The notes: generated by a model not told the origin, from the sequence alone. A stretch of 64,000 bases of DNA from Halorarius halobius (GCF_024298865.1 NZ_CP101161.1:3555227-3619226); one strand, 5' to 3'. Shown: positions 1 through 8,729, numbered from the stretch's first letter. Numbers and translations are program-made.

Positions 1-388
1 CTGCAAGCGTCGTTTTCACGGAAGCTATGTATTCGAGAACGGTGTGCGCGATGGCTGTATTATCATCGCCTGCGCCGAAATATGCAAGAATCCCATCACC
101 AGTGTTCTTCTCGAAGTAACCATCGTAGTCACGGACCAGCTCCATCACCTCCGGTACGAAGAGATTCAACATGAAGAGAACATCCTCGTCATCCTGATTG
201 CTGGTATACTCGGTGAAGCCAGCAATATCGAGGAATACCGCCCCTAATCGAAATTCCTTGGCGGTCCCGATGGTCATATCCTCCAAATCGGGCATACTGT
301 AACTGCTTGGTATGTCCTCTAATCGCTCCTCCACGTTTTCAGCTCGGTCTTCTACTCTCTCTTCGACATCACCCCTGCTAAATGACAT
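1..388 (-). CDS. class III nucleotidyl cyclase, C-terminus cut by window edge
   Basis: Reading from an ATG at 388 to the window edge gives about 129 residues that closely match the cyclase gene on the other strand at 457. Seen: a short charged N-terminus, then the first metal-binding motif FLDIAGFT, the block LFMLNLFVPEVMELVRDY, and the second metal motif with NTGDGILAYFG. These are the two aspartate motifs of class III adenylate/guanylate cyclase domains. There is no membrane segment or receiver domain in the visible part. The two start codons face away from each other across 68 bp, so the genes look like a diverged duplicate pair sharing a promoter region. The product nucleotide cannot be told from this part. 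Confidence 0.85.
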   Translation of the reverse strand, partial: MSFSRGDVEERVEDRAENVEERLEDIPSSYSMPDLEDMTIGTAKEFRLGAVFLDIAGFTEYTSNQDDEDVLFMLNLFVPEVMELVRDYDGYFEKNTGDGILAYFGAGDDNTAIAHTVLEYIASVKTTLA

Positions 389-456
389 ACTCCCACATTC
401 GGAGACCTCTCCCTAAACGATTGGTGAGTGGAGATAGAAGCGACCTATAACGATAC
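389..456. promoter_or_regulatory. shared divergent promoter region of the two cyclase genes
   Basis: The 68 bp between two divergent ATG codons must hold both promoters. The right half contains CCTATAACGATAC just before the ATG at 457, which is close to the start for a TATA box. No clear operator was recognised. Confidence 0.4.
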
Positions 457-1215
457 ATGGCTCCTACTCCCGGCGAAATTGAGACTCGCGTAAACGAACA
501 GGTGTCGATAGTCGAAGAGCGTCTAGAGCATATTCCGGATAGTTATAGTATGCCGGAATTAGAGGATATGACTCTCCACACGGCCAAGAAGTTCGACCTT
601 GGTATCGTTTTTATCGACATCAATGACTTCACTGACTACACAGATAGGAACGACTACGATGAGGTCCTCTTCATGCTGAATCTCTTCGTACCGGAGGCGA
701 TGGAGTTGGTCCGTGATTATGAGGGATATTTTGAGAAGAACACTGGCGACGGTATCATGGCCTACTTCGGAGCAGGAGAGGATGATACAGATACGGCAAC
801 ACTTGTTATCGAGTATCTCTCAGCTCTCAAGTACGCGCTCGCAAACCACATCAATCCCTGCCTCCGCGACCACGGAATCGAACCAATCAGTATCAGTGCC
901 GGGGCAACTATGGGCGAAGCATACATTTCCCGTATTGGAGTCCACAGTCTAAACCGCCGGACGGCCATCTCAACCGCAGCGAATGTCGCTTCAAAATTAG
1001 AGCACGCTTCTGAGTCAAACGAGTTCTACGTTGGCGAAGGTATCTACGAATATACCCACGAGAGCTTCGATGAGAACCCCTTCGAGAAGCTAGGCCATTT
1101 CACTCCGTACGTCTGGGAGAATGAAGAGACTGGGAAGCGAGTCCCATACAACCATTACAACTTCATCGGAGGGTGGGAAGGAACAGAGTGGTCAAATCTA
1201 CGGCCACCACAGTAG
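457..1215 (+). CDS. class III nucleotidyl cyclase (possible Pycsar-like signalling cyclase)
   Basis: Soluble 252-aa protein with a single class III cyclase domain. Seen: metal-binding Asp54 in FIDINDFT; Lys94 and Asp98 in EKNTGDGIMAYFG; and Asn176 in TAANVASKLE, where the usual transition-state Arg four residues later is Lys180. By eye the base-selecting Asp that normally lies nine residues before that Asn is Arg167. Family knowledge: ATP-specific cyclases use a Lys/Asp pair, so loss of the Asp suggests altered base choice. Stand-alone cyclases of this size occur in antiphage Pycsar systems, which make cCMP or cUMP. No effector with a cyclic-nucleotide-binding domain is visible nearby; it could lie left of the window. 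It is divergent from a close paralogue. Confidence 0.85.
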   Translation: MAPTPGEIETRVNEQVSIVEERLEHIPDSYSMPELEDMTLHTAKKFDLGIVFIDINDFTDYTDRNDYDEVLFMLNLFVPEAMELVRDYEGYFEKNTGDGIMAYFGAGEDDTDTATLVIEYLSALKYALANHINPCLRDHGIEPISISAGATMGEAYISRIGVHSLNRRTAISTAANVASKLEHASESNEFYVGEGIYEYTHESFDENPFEKLGHFTPYVWENEETGKRVPYNHYNFIGGWEGTEWSNLRPPQ

Positions 1216-1229
1216 GGTGGACAAGGGAA

Positions 1230-1631
1230 TTATTCGAGCCCAGCGACGACGGTCCCACACTCAGAGCATGCGATGTGATTGGATTTGAAGACTGGCTTCT
1301 TTTCCTCAAGTTTCTTCCCACACTCCGGACATTCTCCATTGATAGCTGCTGAAGATGCCGTTGCCAATATATCAATGAATCTCTCAAGTTCGTCAATTTT
1401 CTCTTGTTGCTGTTCGAGCTGCGACTCAAGCTTGTTGACGCGCTGTTCTGGAACTAGTCCGAATGCGCTGGGCTGTTCGAGTATATCGTCTATAAGCCCC
1501 TGCGTGTGATTGACGTATTCACTGACGGGGATTGGGTCATCAAGATAGTCCACCGATACCATCGGTTCAGCACTTTTGTCGGTCTTCTCAGTTGATGTTG
1601 AGCCGTGATTATCTGGCTTGGTGATGCGCAT
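1230..1631 (-). CDS. coiled-coil protein with C-terminal zinc ribbon
   Basis: 133 aa. The N-terminal third is polar and probably disordered. Residues about 60-90 form a charged heptad-like helix (VNKLESQLEQQQEKIDELER), and the C-terminus has two CxxC knuckles (CPECGKK and CSECGT) that make a zinc ribbon. It is convergent with the cyclase gene, ending 14 bp from it. The architecture suggests a DNA-binding or scaffold protein; no specific function can be assigned. Start: the first ATG of the frame, with no strong alternative. Confidence 0.65.
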   Translation of the reverse strand: MRITKPDNHGSTSTEKTDKSAEPMVSVDYLDDPIPVSEYVNHTQGLIDDILEQPSAFGLVPEQRVNKLESQLEQQQEKIDELERFIDILATASSAAINGECPECGKKLEEKKPVFKSNHIACSECGTVVAGLE

Positions 1632-1768
1632 AGATACCTGTATGTGAGTGTACCAGTGGGAAGTGTCTAACCCTGAGTTCTACTGTTGTAGCGAATATTT
1701 CTCCGGGGATTCGCACCGGCCGGTCGTGGCGGGACTACCCCTTTGCAGTCCCTCAGCGTCTCGACGGT

Positions 1769-1930
1769 ATGCCTCCATATTGTCCAGATGAACTGAACGA
1801 GAAACCCCAACTCCGGGCAGAGCCGTCCGGCTATTGGGTCTGTCTCGGCTGTGGGCAAATCTTCGGTCAGTCGTACACTCGCGCGATTTCACGTTGGAAG
1901 AAGCACCTCGTTGAAGATGACAATTCGTGA
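1769..1930 (+). CDS. 53-aa zinc-finger protein, paralogue of the gene at 22892
   Basis: Starts MPPYCPDEL and contains CLGCGQIFG followed by a WKKHL helix, so Cys-x2-Cys plus a more distal Cys and His could bind zinc. It is supported as a real gene because a paralogue 21 kb away (22892-23053) has exactly the same length and shares PSGYWVCLGCGQIFG and YTRAI. The upstream DNA (CTTTGCA...TGGTATG) is also conserved. Likely a small DNA- or protein-binding factor carried by mobile DNA. Confidence 0.6.
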   Translation: MPPYCPDELNEKPQLRAEPSGYWVCLGCGQIFGQSYTRAISRWKKHLVEDDNS

Positions 1931-2436
1931 ACCTCGGCCGGGGCTGCCAACTCGTCGACGGGGGAGTAGAGTATAACTTAGCGGCGGCGGTTGATTGGCC
2001 ACCTCTGTATCGCGCGCATGGGTTAGCTTACACCCCATCCTTACAGAGCCTTCCAGAGCCTTGCCTGCCAGAGTCAGAGGAACCAATTACGCCTCTGATT
2101 GGATGAATTGGAAGGCTCCGAAAGTCTGCTGAAAGGCTCCTCCCTTACACAGAAAACCGTGTTACGACACTGAGGTCTCGCCCTCGTGTAGGGCTGTCAG
2201 GCACTCTCCGAGTACACCCCCCATTTGCTGCTAAAGGGGGGTGGGTGCATCTCCACGCGCAATAATGGGGTAGGCGGTCTCCGGAGTGTCACCGCCAATG
2301 GTGAATTGGCAGATATCTTACCCCGTATTTCTAAACCGATACTGTATGGAAAGACTACTGAAACGGCCCAATACGGGTGTTTGATGGGTTATGGCCAACC
2401 CGAATGGCTATAACCTCTCGTACCATCTGTCATAGT
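1931..2436. other. intergenic stretch without a supported gene
   Basis: About 500 bp with short open frames only, none with convincing composition. It contains a local near-duplication (AGCCTTCCAGAGCCTT, again AAGGCTCC twice near 2110-2135) and GGTAGGCGGTCTCCGGAGTG, partly self-complementary with the downstream CACCGCC. Could be leader or remnant DNA. Confidence 0.4.
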
Positions 2437-2760
2437 ATGGCTGACACGTACAGCCCGGGTCTGCCGCCTGTGACGGCGGATGTGACCTTCAAGACGAAAG
2501 AAGGAGACAGTGTCCGCCCACGCGGTCGTCTCCCTCCTCGAATCAGGGACGAGCTCTCCACTTCTGACCCAATAGTGGTCATGGAAGAGGGGCCAACTGT
2601 CCAGTGGACCATTGACGAATATGGTCGTGGGACACTCCCCGTCGAGATTCGGGATGAAGTCGAGGCTCGAACGTTCCGAATCGTCGTCAGCGACGCTTCA
2701 ACGCTCAGCTTTCACCCAGTTCCGGAACGTCGTCGGTCAAACCAAGAAGCCCTCAGCTAA
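2437..2760 (+). CDS. AbrB/MazE-like DNA-binding protein with two related halves
   Basis: 107 aa from an ATG at 2437 (the frame is open upstream to 2377, but that extension is atypical). Two segments resemble the swapped-hairpin motif of AbrB/MazE proteins: PRGRLPPRIRDELS near residue 27 and GRGTLPVEIRDEVEARTF near residue 68. The second half matches the common pattern G-R-x-T-(I/L)-P-x-E-I-R-x-x-L well. Such proteins act as transition-state regulators or antitoxins. It lies 22 bp before the 466-aa gene and may regulate that operon. The family assignment is by eye. Confidence 0.5.
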   Translation: MADTYSPGLPPVTADVTFKTKEGDSVRPRGRLPPRIRDELSTSDPIVVMEEGPTVQWTIDEYGRGTLPVEIRDEVEARTFRIVVSDASTLSFHPVPERRRSNQEALS

Positions 2761-2782
2761 CTGAGGAAGAGAAAAGGAAGCA

Positions 2783-4183
2783 ATGTCACCTATAGATACA
2801 TCTCCAGACAAGATAGCTGTATCGCCGTCACGACTCCTAACGGATGGAGGAATCGACGAGAACGTTCTATCACCAGATGCCTCGCAGCCATCCCTCCATC
2901 CCGAAACGGAGAGCGTGAGTTCGGGCACCCCGCAACCGGAGGTTGCGTCAGAAGCCCCTCCTGAGCCAGCAGAGGAATCCGACGGTGCCACAGGCACCAA
3001 TAATCGGGATGACGAGGAAAGCGCCGGAGGGGCCAAACCAGATTCCGACACTCATCGACTCATCTCACTCGAATCTCTCGACCCTAATCGCGAACTTGCT
3101 CAGCGAGTTCGTCGAGAGGCTTCCGTGCTGGTTGACACCTATGACGTAGAGGATGATGGGGGCCTTGACCTCGAATATCCGGTCTACCCTGTTGGAAAAA
3201 ACTACGGGTTGCACATCATCCCGGCGGATGACAATCCACTCTTCGCGCTGGTCGACACTGTTGCGGAGCAGATTGTTGTCTCGGAGTACAAGTCATTTGA
3301 TAAGGTCCGGTCAGGAGCCCAACTCAACCAGTTTGTCCCCAGATGGGCACAAATACTGACTGCTGACGAGACAGAAAGGGCTAGACGTGCGATTGAGTCC
3401 GCCTTTTCTGATGCAGTCAAAGACTTCGATGAGGGCAGAACAGAGAATTTCATCGCACCACCTGCGGCTCGGTTCCTCAAGCGGCAGACCGACTCTGTTC
3501 GCTTGATTGTCCCCACAGGCATCGAGACCGAGGATGCTGAGTACGAGGTGAGGTTCAAGCCCGACCCTCGACGAGAAATCGGTGAGTTCGGGTCTGTACG
3601 TTTCAGTGTGGCTTTCGCAAATGACCCGTCAGCGAGAGTAATCGCCGATGCATACTCTAACCGGCTTTCAGGTGTGATTCGGGGATTCGAAGCAGACTGG
3701 GCCGCTGCGTGGCTGTTCGACTATTGGGATGAGATGGCTCAGGAAGAGACCGTTCAGAATGAGCAAGAACAGGCACTCATTGAGATGTTCTGCACCCAGA
3801 TGAGCAACCTGAAAATTGGCTCTCTAACAGAACACGTGGTCACCGAGTGGTGGCAACCGAACAACACGCGGGGTATCTACGTTGAGCCCGACGATGGTTC
3901 TCCGTTTGTAGTCGTTGGGGGCCAGTACATCAAGAATTTCGTTGACCAGCACCGTCACGAGGTGCGAGGGTCTATCTCTGAGCTTCTGTATCGTGATGGT
4001 GTTCTCGTCGAACGTCCGGGAAACAGAACGTCGGCGAACAATCTCCTGTGTGAGAAGGGACTCAAAGACAAGCCCTCTGTGTGGATGGTTCGAGCTTCCC
4101 GTCTTGATTTCGACCCTGAAGCACTCTCTGACGATGAAGACGGGTCTAGCGACGGTGGCTTGTCCCCGAACGTAGCTCCCTGA
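2783..4183 (+). CDS. unknown 466-aa partner of the SF1 helicase
   Basis: Residues 1-90 are acidic, Ser/Pro-rich and probably disordered. The centre is an unrecognised globular domain. The C-terminus (about residues 375-445) contains GGQYIKNFVDQHRHEV...GSISELLYRDGVLV...SVWMVRASRL, which reads like a winged helix of the sort found at the ends of plasmid or virus primases and helicases. The stop codon is two bases before the ATG of the helicase gene at 4186, so the two are almost certainly translated together. This may be the replication- or defence-specific subunit that brings the helicase to DNA. No nuclease motif was seen. Confidence 0.6.
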   Translation: MSPIDTSPDKIAVSPSRLLTDGGIDENVLSPDASQPSLHPETESVSSGTPQPEVASEAPPEPAEESDGATGTNNRDDEESAGGAKPDSDTHRLISLESLDPNRELAQRVRREASVLVDTYDVEDDGGLDLEYPVYPVGKNYGLHIIPADDNPLFALVDTVAEQIVVSEYKSFDKVRSGAQLNQFVPRWAQILTADETERARRAIESAFSDAVKDFDEGRTENFIAPPAARFLKRQTDSVRLIVPTGIETEDAEYEVRFKPDPRREIGEFGSVRFSVAFANDPSARVIADAYSNRLSGVIRGFEADWAAAWLFDYWDEMAQEETVQNEQEQALIEMFCTQMSNLKIGSLTEHVVTEWWQPNNTRGIYVEPDDGSPFVVVGGQYIKNFVDQHRHEVRGSISELLYRDGVLVERPGNRTSANNLLCEKGLKDKPSVWMVRASRLDFDPEALSDDEDGSSDGGLSPNVAP

Positions 4184-4185
4184 CC

Positions 4186-5937
4186 ATGACGAGAGTAACT
4201 CGAATAGTTGGGATGGCGGGCTCGGGAAAGTCGACGGAGTGTAATCAACGACTTTTGGAGCTGCTCAACGACGACGAGGTCGAGCCAAGTGATATCCTCA
4301 TCACTGCGTTCAATAGGGCGAATATCCACGATATCATCGCACGCTGGGAGGACCCTGACTTGGTGGAAGCGGTCCACGGGCTGGAGTGGGTAGTGGACAA
4401 AGGCCAGTTCGATGATGAAGGAATCACTGTCCGTACGTTCAACAGTATCTGCTACAATCTAGTCCGGGAAGACAAGGAGTTTCACTTCGACCGGTTAGTG
4501 GTAATGGACCGGGAATCAGACGAAGAAATCTTCCAGCAGTTCTTCGATGAATGTGCTCCTCGATTCGAATACCGGTACGTTCCACCATCGCAGGCAGACG
4601 ATGCCGCTGACCGCGGAAGCCTTCCGGTAGCGAATCAGATTCTTCGTGCGTACAACTATCTACGTGCGCTTGGGTACGGTGACACACCGGAAGAGTACCG
4701 TGTCTATTCGCGAATGGAGACACAAGTTGCAGCCCCTGAAAGTAGGGTAATCGAGGTAATGCAACAGTGGGACGTGTGGAAGGAATCGAACGGTATCGTC
4801 CAGCACGACGACTGCGTTCGTGGTGCGATTGAATTGGAGAAAACTCCGTCTGGTAAGGTACTCGTCATCGACGAATTTCAAGACCTCTCGCCGCTCCAAT
4901 ACCGTCTGTACAAGCTCTGGCGGGACAGTCAGCAGTTTGACCACATCATTATCGCCGGTGACGAGGCACAGGCTATCTACGGATTCAGAGGAACGAGAGG
5001 GAGATATCTACGTGAGACTTACTGTGACGAATCGATAGAGTTGACTAAGAGCTGGCGCTGCGCCCCGAAAATCGTTGAGAAAGCCCAAGAAGTCATTGCT
5101 GGCTACGGCTATTTCGACGAAACGCTATCCTCGCATGGTGACGATTCCGATGCCATCGAGGAGAAGGTGGAAGTAGCAGGAAAAACTGCTGAAGACCTCC
5201 GTCCAGTGGTTGAAGAAGTTCTGACGGACCTCGGGCACGACAGTTCAGTAATGATTCTGGGCCGTACAAATCTTGACGTACAGCGCGTCGCGAAAGCTTT
5301 GAACGAGCTCGGATATCCGAATCAACCCATCGTACCAGCTGACGGTGAACGGAAACGAGGCCTCTGGTACTGGGAAGCGCCTGCTCCCGAAGTTCTCCAC
5401 ACGCTTCGTCGCTGGCGTGAAGGAGAGCAATTGTATCCGCCGTACGTCGAAGTCCTACTCTCGATTGCGGATGTCGACCACGCTTGGGTTGACCACGCGG
5501 TTGCGGGGAAGCTCACTAAGTATTCGAAAGCAGATGAGGGCTATCACGACTATCCGGTGCTGCTGGATAGGATAATGTATTCTCCTGATGTGATGGACGA
5601 GGTCTTCGACTTCCCGGAGTCTACCGAATCTGTTCTCAATTGCCTCCGCCTCGATGATGCTCGGCGGGAGGTCCTTCGACGGGCGCTCGATAGCGAGCAT
5701 GATATTCGCCCAGACCAAATCAGAGTGGGGACCATCCACTCCGCAAAGGGCCAAGAGAGCTCACGAGTTCTGTTGCTGGCTGGCTATGCGTATCGGCAGG
5801 CGGAACGGTATCGATATGAACCGGGTGTTGAGGAAGAGGAGCGACGGCTATACCACGTTGCGGTAACCCGGGCGGCTGACCAGTTGTATATCGTGACTGG
5901 CTGGAACGGGAGTGAACCGTGCCCGATATTCCTCTAA
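4186..5937 (+). CDS. UvrD/Rep-type superfamily 1 DNA helicase
   Basis: 583 aa. Seen: Walker A GMAGSGKST at residues 9-17; Walker B VLVIDEFQDLS (DE at 229-230); motif III GDEAQAIYGFRG at 258-269; the late motifs TIHSAKGQESS and RLYHVAVTRAADQLY near the C-terminus. This is a complete set of UvrD-like ATP-dependent 3'-5' translocase motifs in a protein shorter than chromosomal UvrD (about 700 aa). Family members unwind DNA in repair, plasmid replication and several defence systems such as Gabija, but the partner gene upstream is not an OLD nuclease, so Gabija is not supported. It forms a two-gene operon with 2783-4183. Confidence 0.9.
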   Translation: MTRVTRIVGMAGSGKSTECNQRLLELLNDDEVEPSDILITAFNRANIHDIIARWEDPDLVEAVHGLEWVVDKGQFDDEGITVRTFNSICYNLVREDKEFHFDRLVVMDRESDEEIFQQFFDECAPRFEYRYVPPSQADDAADRGSLPVANQILRAYNYLRALGYGDTPEEYRVYSRMETQVAAPESRVIEVMQQWDVWKESNGIVQHDDCVRGAIELEKTPSGKVLVIDEFQDLSPLQYRLYKLWRDSQQFDHIIIAGDEAQAIYGFRGTRGRYLRETYCDESIELTKSWRCAPKIVEKAQEVIAGYGYFDETLSSHGDDSDAIEEKVEVAGKTAEDLRPVVEEVLTDLGHDSSVMILGRTNLDVQRVAKALNELGYPNQPIVPADGERKRGLWYWEAPAPEVLHTLRRWREGEQLYPPYVEVLLSIADVDHAWVDHAVAGKLTKYSKADEGYHDYPVLLDRIMYSPDVMDEVFDFPESTESVLNCLRLDDARREVLRRALDSEHDIRPDQIRVGTIHSAKGQESSRVLLLAGYAYRQAERYRYEPGVEEEERRLYHVAVTRAADQLYIVTGWNGSEPCPIFL

Positions 5938-6049
5938 GTTGCCAGCTTGGAAGCCAGCGAGCTGTTTCCACTCGCTTTGAATACCGGTGTGCAGAAAACG
6001 AGATTAGCAATATCGTTCCAAAGCTAACTGACCCCGAAGTGTTAGAGAG

Positions 6050-6277
6050 CTAGTCCTCATTCACTTCGTCTAGGACGATGTCGACGTGATGATAGCCATG
6101 AATCTCTATCAGGTGTCCAATAGCATCAAGCTCTGAATGCGTACTCCCACACGTCTTGCAGGTATATTCTTCACTCTCTTCGTCGACCTCGAAGTGCTTC
6201 TCTCGAATATTTGGCATCCCTCGAACCATGCAGTCGAAACGCGCTTCGACTGCTTTGGTACTTGGTAGGATAATCAT
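6050..6277 (-). CDS. 75-aa C2H2-like zinc-finger protein
   Basis: Contains CKTCGSTHSELDAIGHLIEI followed by HGYHH: Cys-x2-Cys, about 12 residues, then His spaced as in a C2H2 finger. The rest is acidic. Small single-finger proteins like this are frequent in haloarchaeal plasmids and viruses, usually as predicted regulators. Transcribed on the minus strand behind the winged-helix gene at 6374, separated by about 100 bp. Confidence 0.6.
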   Translation of the reverse strand: MIILPSTKAVEARFDCMVRGMPNIREKHFEVDEESEEYTCKTCGSTHSELDAIGHLIEIHGYHHVDIVLDEVNED

Positions 6278-6373
6278 GGTCGATTGAATAGACGGCAGCT
6301 CTCCTACGGCTGGTTTGTGACTATTGGTGAGAGCGTCCTCTTCGACTCTGAAGGGAAATAGTTGATTGCTGTG

Positions 6374-6907
6374 TCATAGCATTCCCGGTGGTGCACAGTC
6401 CTCACAGTACGTGACCCATCCGTTCCCTGCCGCGTCGTTCGAGCCTTCGTAGCGGAACCAATGAGATTCGTAAACGGTATCCTCAGAGGAGAGTTCACAG
6501 CCGCAGTTGTTACACGTTCCAAGAGAGGAGCTACCGATTTCGTCTTGACTCGTTAAGGGGGAGTCTGTTATTGTATTTCCGGAAGTCTTTCCTCGTAATT
6601 CTCGGAGAATCTCGCTTGCCGGCCGGTCATCCTCTGGGTCCGTGTCATCACGCGCATCCTGCCAGTCATCCTCACTTGTTGGACGTACTGGTTTCGGGAG
6701 GTTCAGACAGCGTTGAGCAACTGGTCCAGCGCCCCAAACTGGCGGGTCGTCACTTCGCTTCGTTAGCCAACCAAGTTTTTCCATATCTTGCAAGGTTCGC
6801 TTTGCAGAAACCAATTGGCTCCTTGAGAATGGAAGTTTGAGGAGACTCACGACCTCTCCCTCAGCGAGGAATTGGAGCGCTTGGTCCCAGAGTTCGTCTC
6901 TCAACAT
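6374..6907 (-). CDS. winged-helix protein with C-terminal zinc ribbon
   Basis: 177 aa. N-terminal residues 1-75 (LWDQALQFL...LQDMEKLGWLTK...VWGAGP) match, by eye, the 83-aa protein at 24512, which has the same L-x-D-M-x-x-x-G and W-x-A-G-P pattern; this is a likely winged helix. The middle is acidic and disordered. The C-terminus has CNNCGCEL and CEDCAPPG, a zinc ribbon. Its start overlaps the end of the upstream gene (6901-7452) by 7 bp, so the two are translated together. A regulator role is inferred only from the folds. Confidence 0.6.
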   Translation of the reverse strand: MLRDELWDQALQFLAEGEVVSLLKLPFSRSQLVSAKRTLQDMEKLGWLTKRSDDPPVWGAGPVAQRCLNLPKPVRPTSEDDWQDARDDTDPEDDRPASEILRELRGKTSGNTITDSPLTSQDEIGSSSLGTCNNCGCELSSEDTVYESHWFRYEGSNDAAGNGWVTYCEDCAPPGML

Positions 6908-7452
6908 CCTAGGTATCGCCTGAATCGGTCAAACGGCATCACTCCATCCACATTTTCAAGTATGAACACGGGAATGCCGAGCACCTCGCGATACTCCTCT
7001 GCAAGGGCTTCGTCTCCTTGAGCAGCGATGAGGACATCACACTCTTCCATGTCCCAGCTGTTCATGTCCTGTGCCGGACCGTTGGTTCGTCCTTGTGTTT
7101 TCAGCGGAGGTGTAGAACCGGGTTCCGGGTCAACTCGTGCATCACTCAGATACAATTTCATCTCGGCCTGACCGAGTCTTCCCAATTTTTCCCGGTCCCC
7201 CATCCAACCGTCTGGAGCCCACTTGGACAGGCCGATATTTAATTTCGCTATGTAATCTCGTCGGCGTACATTCACGGGTAGGATTGTGTCCAGATTTCGT
7301 TCAAGGCTCAGAGGAAGGTCATGGAAATAGTGTTCCAAATAGGCGTTAGCGGCCATTGACCGTGTCCACGAAGCTGATGAGTGAGCGCTAACAATTTCAT
7401 TCATGTTCGGCAGTAGCGTTGCTTTTGATTCTCTGTATGGGCGTCTTCCCAT
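6901..7452 (-). CDS. hypothetical protein, first gene of a two-gene operon
   Basis: 183 aa from ATG 7452 (MGRRPYRES); the in-frame extension to 7500 is hydrophobic and upstream of a likely promoter, so the shorter start is preferred. No family recognised. Near the C-terminus EECDVLIAAQGDEALAEEY and GIPVFILENVDG look like the strands and helices of an alpha/beta domain, perhaps Rossmann-like. It overlaps the winged-helix/zinc-ribbon gene downstream, suggesting joint function. Confidence 0.5.
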   Translation of the reverse strand: MGRRPYRESKATLLPNMNEIVSAHSSASWTRSMAANAYLEHYFHDLPLSLERNLDTILPVNVRRRDYIAKLNIGLSKWAPDGWMGDREKLGRLGQAEMKLYLSDARVDPEPGSTPPLKTQGRTNGPAQDMNSWDMEECDVLIAAQGDEALAEEYREVLGIPVFILENVDGVMPFDRFRRYLGC

Positions 7453-7724
7453 GACTATACGAGGCAGATATAGTGACTTAACAAACACTAATGGAAACAC
7501 ATTTACCGATGCAGTCGTAAATATTAATCGTGGTTTTCCATCGATTTGGGCTGAAATACCTATTTATAGTTTAAAAATCTAATATAGCCACAATACAGTA
7601 GAGTCCCCAGTAAATTGCAAATACTATCACGGCGACCGTCGGTAGTTCCCAGAGTACGATATTTCGGGAAATGTTCTGCTCAGCGGTCTATCCTTCAATT
7701 GGCCTTCTCGTCAAGGAAATCGCT

Positions 7725-8507
7725 CTATTCAGAGCGGGGTACGAATCGCTGTGGCTGCCATCGATGGCCGTTTGAACGGAGATACTCCTCAATCTCTTGA
7801 ACTCGTCTTTCGAGCTCGCGTAGCTCAGTCTGGACTGAATCCGTCTCCTGTTCAGTCTTGTCTATACGTTTGCCCAAAGTCGACTGCACGCTTCTGAGAT
7901 AAGGAATCTGCTCTTCGAGAAGGTCGAGAGCTTCATTTACTCCAGAATAATCACGACTTCCGTTATCTTCCGTGTAAATCGTACCAAGAAGCATTGAGAT
8001 GCGCTGACGATGCTCCTGTAGGTCATCCACGAGGGAGCTCATTTCACTCTCCCGCTGACTGACGGTCGTTCGTAGTTCGGTAAGTACAGAACTCCATTTC
8101 TCATAATAGGTCATACTCTCCTGCCGGTACTCGTCAAGGAGACCTTCGATAAGGTCGAGCCGGTCGAATATCTCCTCATATGTGCGAGGGTCTGCAGTCT
8201 CCGGGATTTTCTCGAACATCGCATCCTTCAGGCCTTGATTGTGGATGTGCTCTATTGCGACCTCGGTGAGTGTCGCCACTCGGGGAGGAGTCCGATTGGT
8301 CTCAATTTCATCTGATGAGCGATAGGAGATACTGATGAAGCCGAGCTCTTCGAGCCGGCCAAGACGATAATCTAAACGGTCATACTTCCACCCGAGCCAT
8401 TCTCGGAGTTGGGAGAAATCTGCACGTTGATGGCCCTCTTCGTCTTTCTCTTGGGAAGAACGGATAGCTAGCAACACGCGTTGGTCGTCGAGCGAAAGGT
8501 CTGGCAT
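7725..8507 (-). CDS. winged-helix plus long coiled-coil protein
   Basis: 260 aa from ATG 8507 (MPDLSLDDQR). Residues 1-80 resemble a winged helix that reads DNA (REWLGWKYDRLDYRLGRLEELGFISI). The rest, from about 105 to 250, is a charged helical coiled coil ending in Arg/Gln-rich residues. The same architecture occurs in the 145-aa protein at 25636, with no close sequence identity seen. Such proteins in haloarchaeal elements are probably regulators or partition-like DNA-binding dimers; no enzyme motif is visible. Confidence 0.55.
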   Translation of the reverse strand: MPDLSLDDQRVLLAIRSSQEKDEEGHQRADFSQLREWLGWKYDRLDYRLGRLEELGFISISYRSSDEIETNRTPPRVATLTEVAIEHIHNQGLKDAMFEKIPETADPRTYEEIFDRLDLIEGLLDEYRQESMTYYEKWSSVLTELRTTVSQRESEMSSLVDDLQEHRQRISMLLGTIYTEDNGSRDYSGVNEALDLLEEQIPYLRSVQSTLGKRIDKTEQETDSVQTELRELERRVQEIEEYLRSNGHRWQPQRFVPRSE

Positions 8508-8602
8508 AATACTACTCCAGCAACAGCTTGCTAAGGGGTTGCGCCAGCGGGGGTAATTCACGGGGATAAACGGGGGGAAACCCTTGGAACGACTGGCTTC
8601 TA

Positions 8603-8629
8603 AAAAAGGGTTTCATAGAAACCCTTTTT
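8603..8629. promoter_or_regulatory. perfect 12-bp inverted repeat (likely operator)
   Basis: Arms AAAAAGGGTTTC (8603-8614) and GAAACCCTTTTT (8618-8629) around ATA. It lies between the divergent winged-helix gene (start 8507) and the truncated frame at 8660, about 30 bp before the latter, the usual place for an archaeal operator. A transcript hairpin is possible too. Confidence 0.5.
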
Positions 8630-8659
8630 GTAAGCGATTTTGGTCGGTAGGTCACAACC

Positions 8660-8728
8660 ATGGTGCTCAAGACGCCCGATTCCCTCGATGTCTCGAACGG
8701 GACCCGCCCGCAAATCACAATAGAGTAG
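8660..8728 (+). pseudogene. 22-codon frame cut by the adjacent inverted-repeat element
   Basis: ATG at 8660 reads MVLKTPDSLDVSNGTRPQIT and ends at TAG 8726, one base before the first inverted repeat (8730). It has its own upstream palindrome and looks like the 5' end of a gene interrupted by insertion. No continuation was identified beyond 9119. Confidence 0.3.
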
Positions 8729-8729
8729 A

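Noticed and set aside
1889-2086. 65-aa minus-strand frame
   Set aside because: Overlaps the small zinc-finger gene on the other strand and has no recognisable protein pattern.
2783-5937. Gabija defence system
   Set aside because: The helicase would fit GajB, but the upstream 466-aa protein has no ABC-ATPase or TOPRIM motifs expected of GajA.
7560-7700. Small membrane protein on the minus strand (WELPTVAVIVFAIYWGLYC)
   Set aside because: The hydrophobic frame has no start codon after an upstream stop, so it is at best a fragment.
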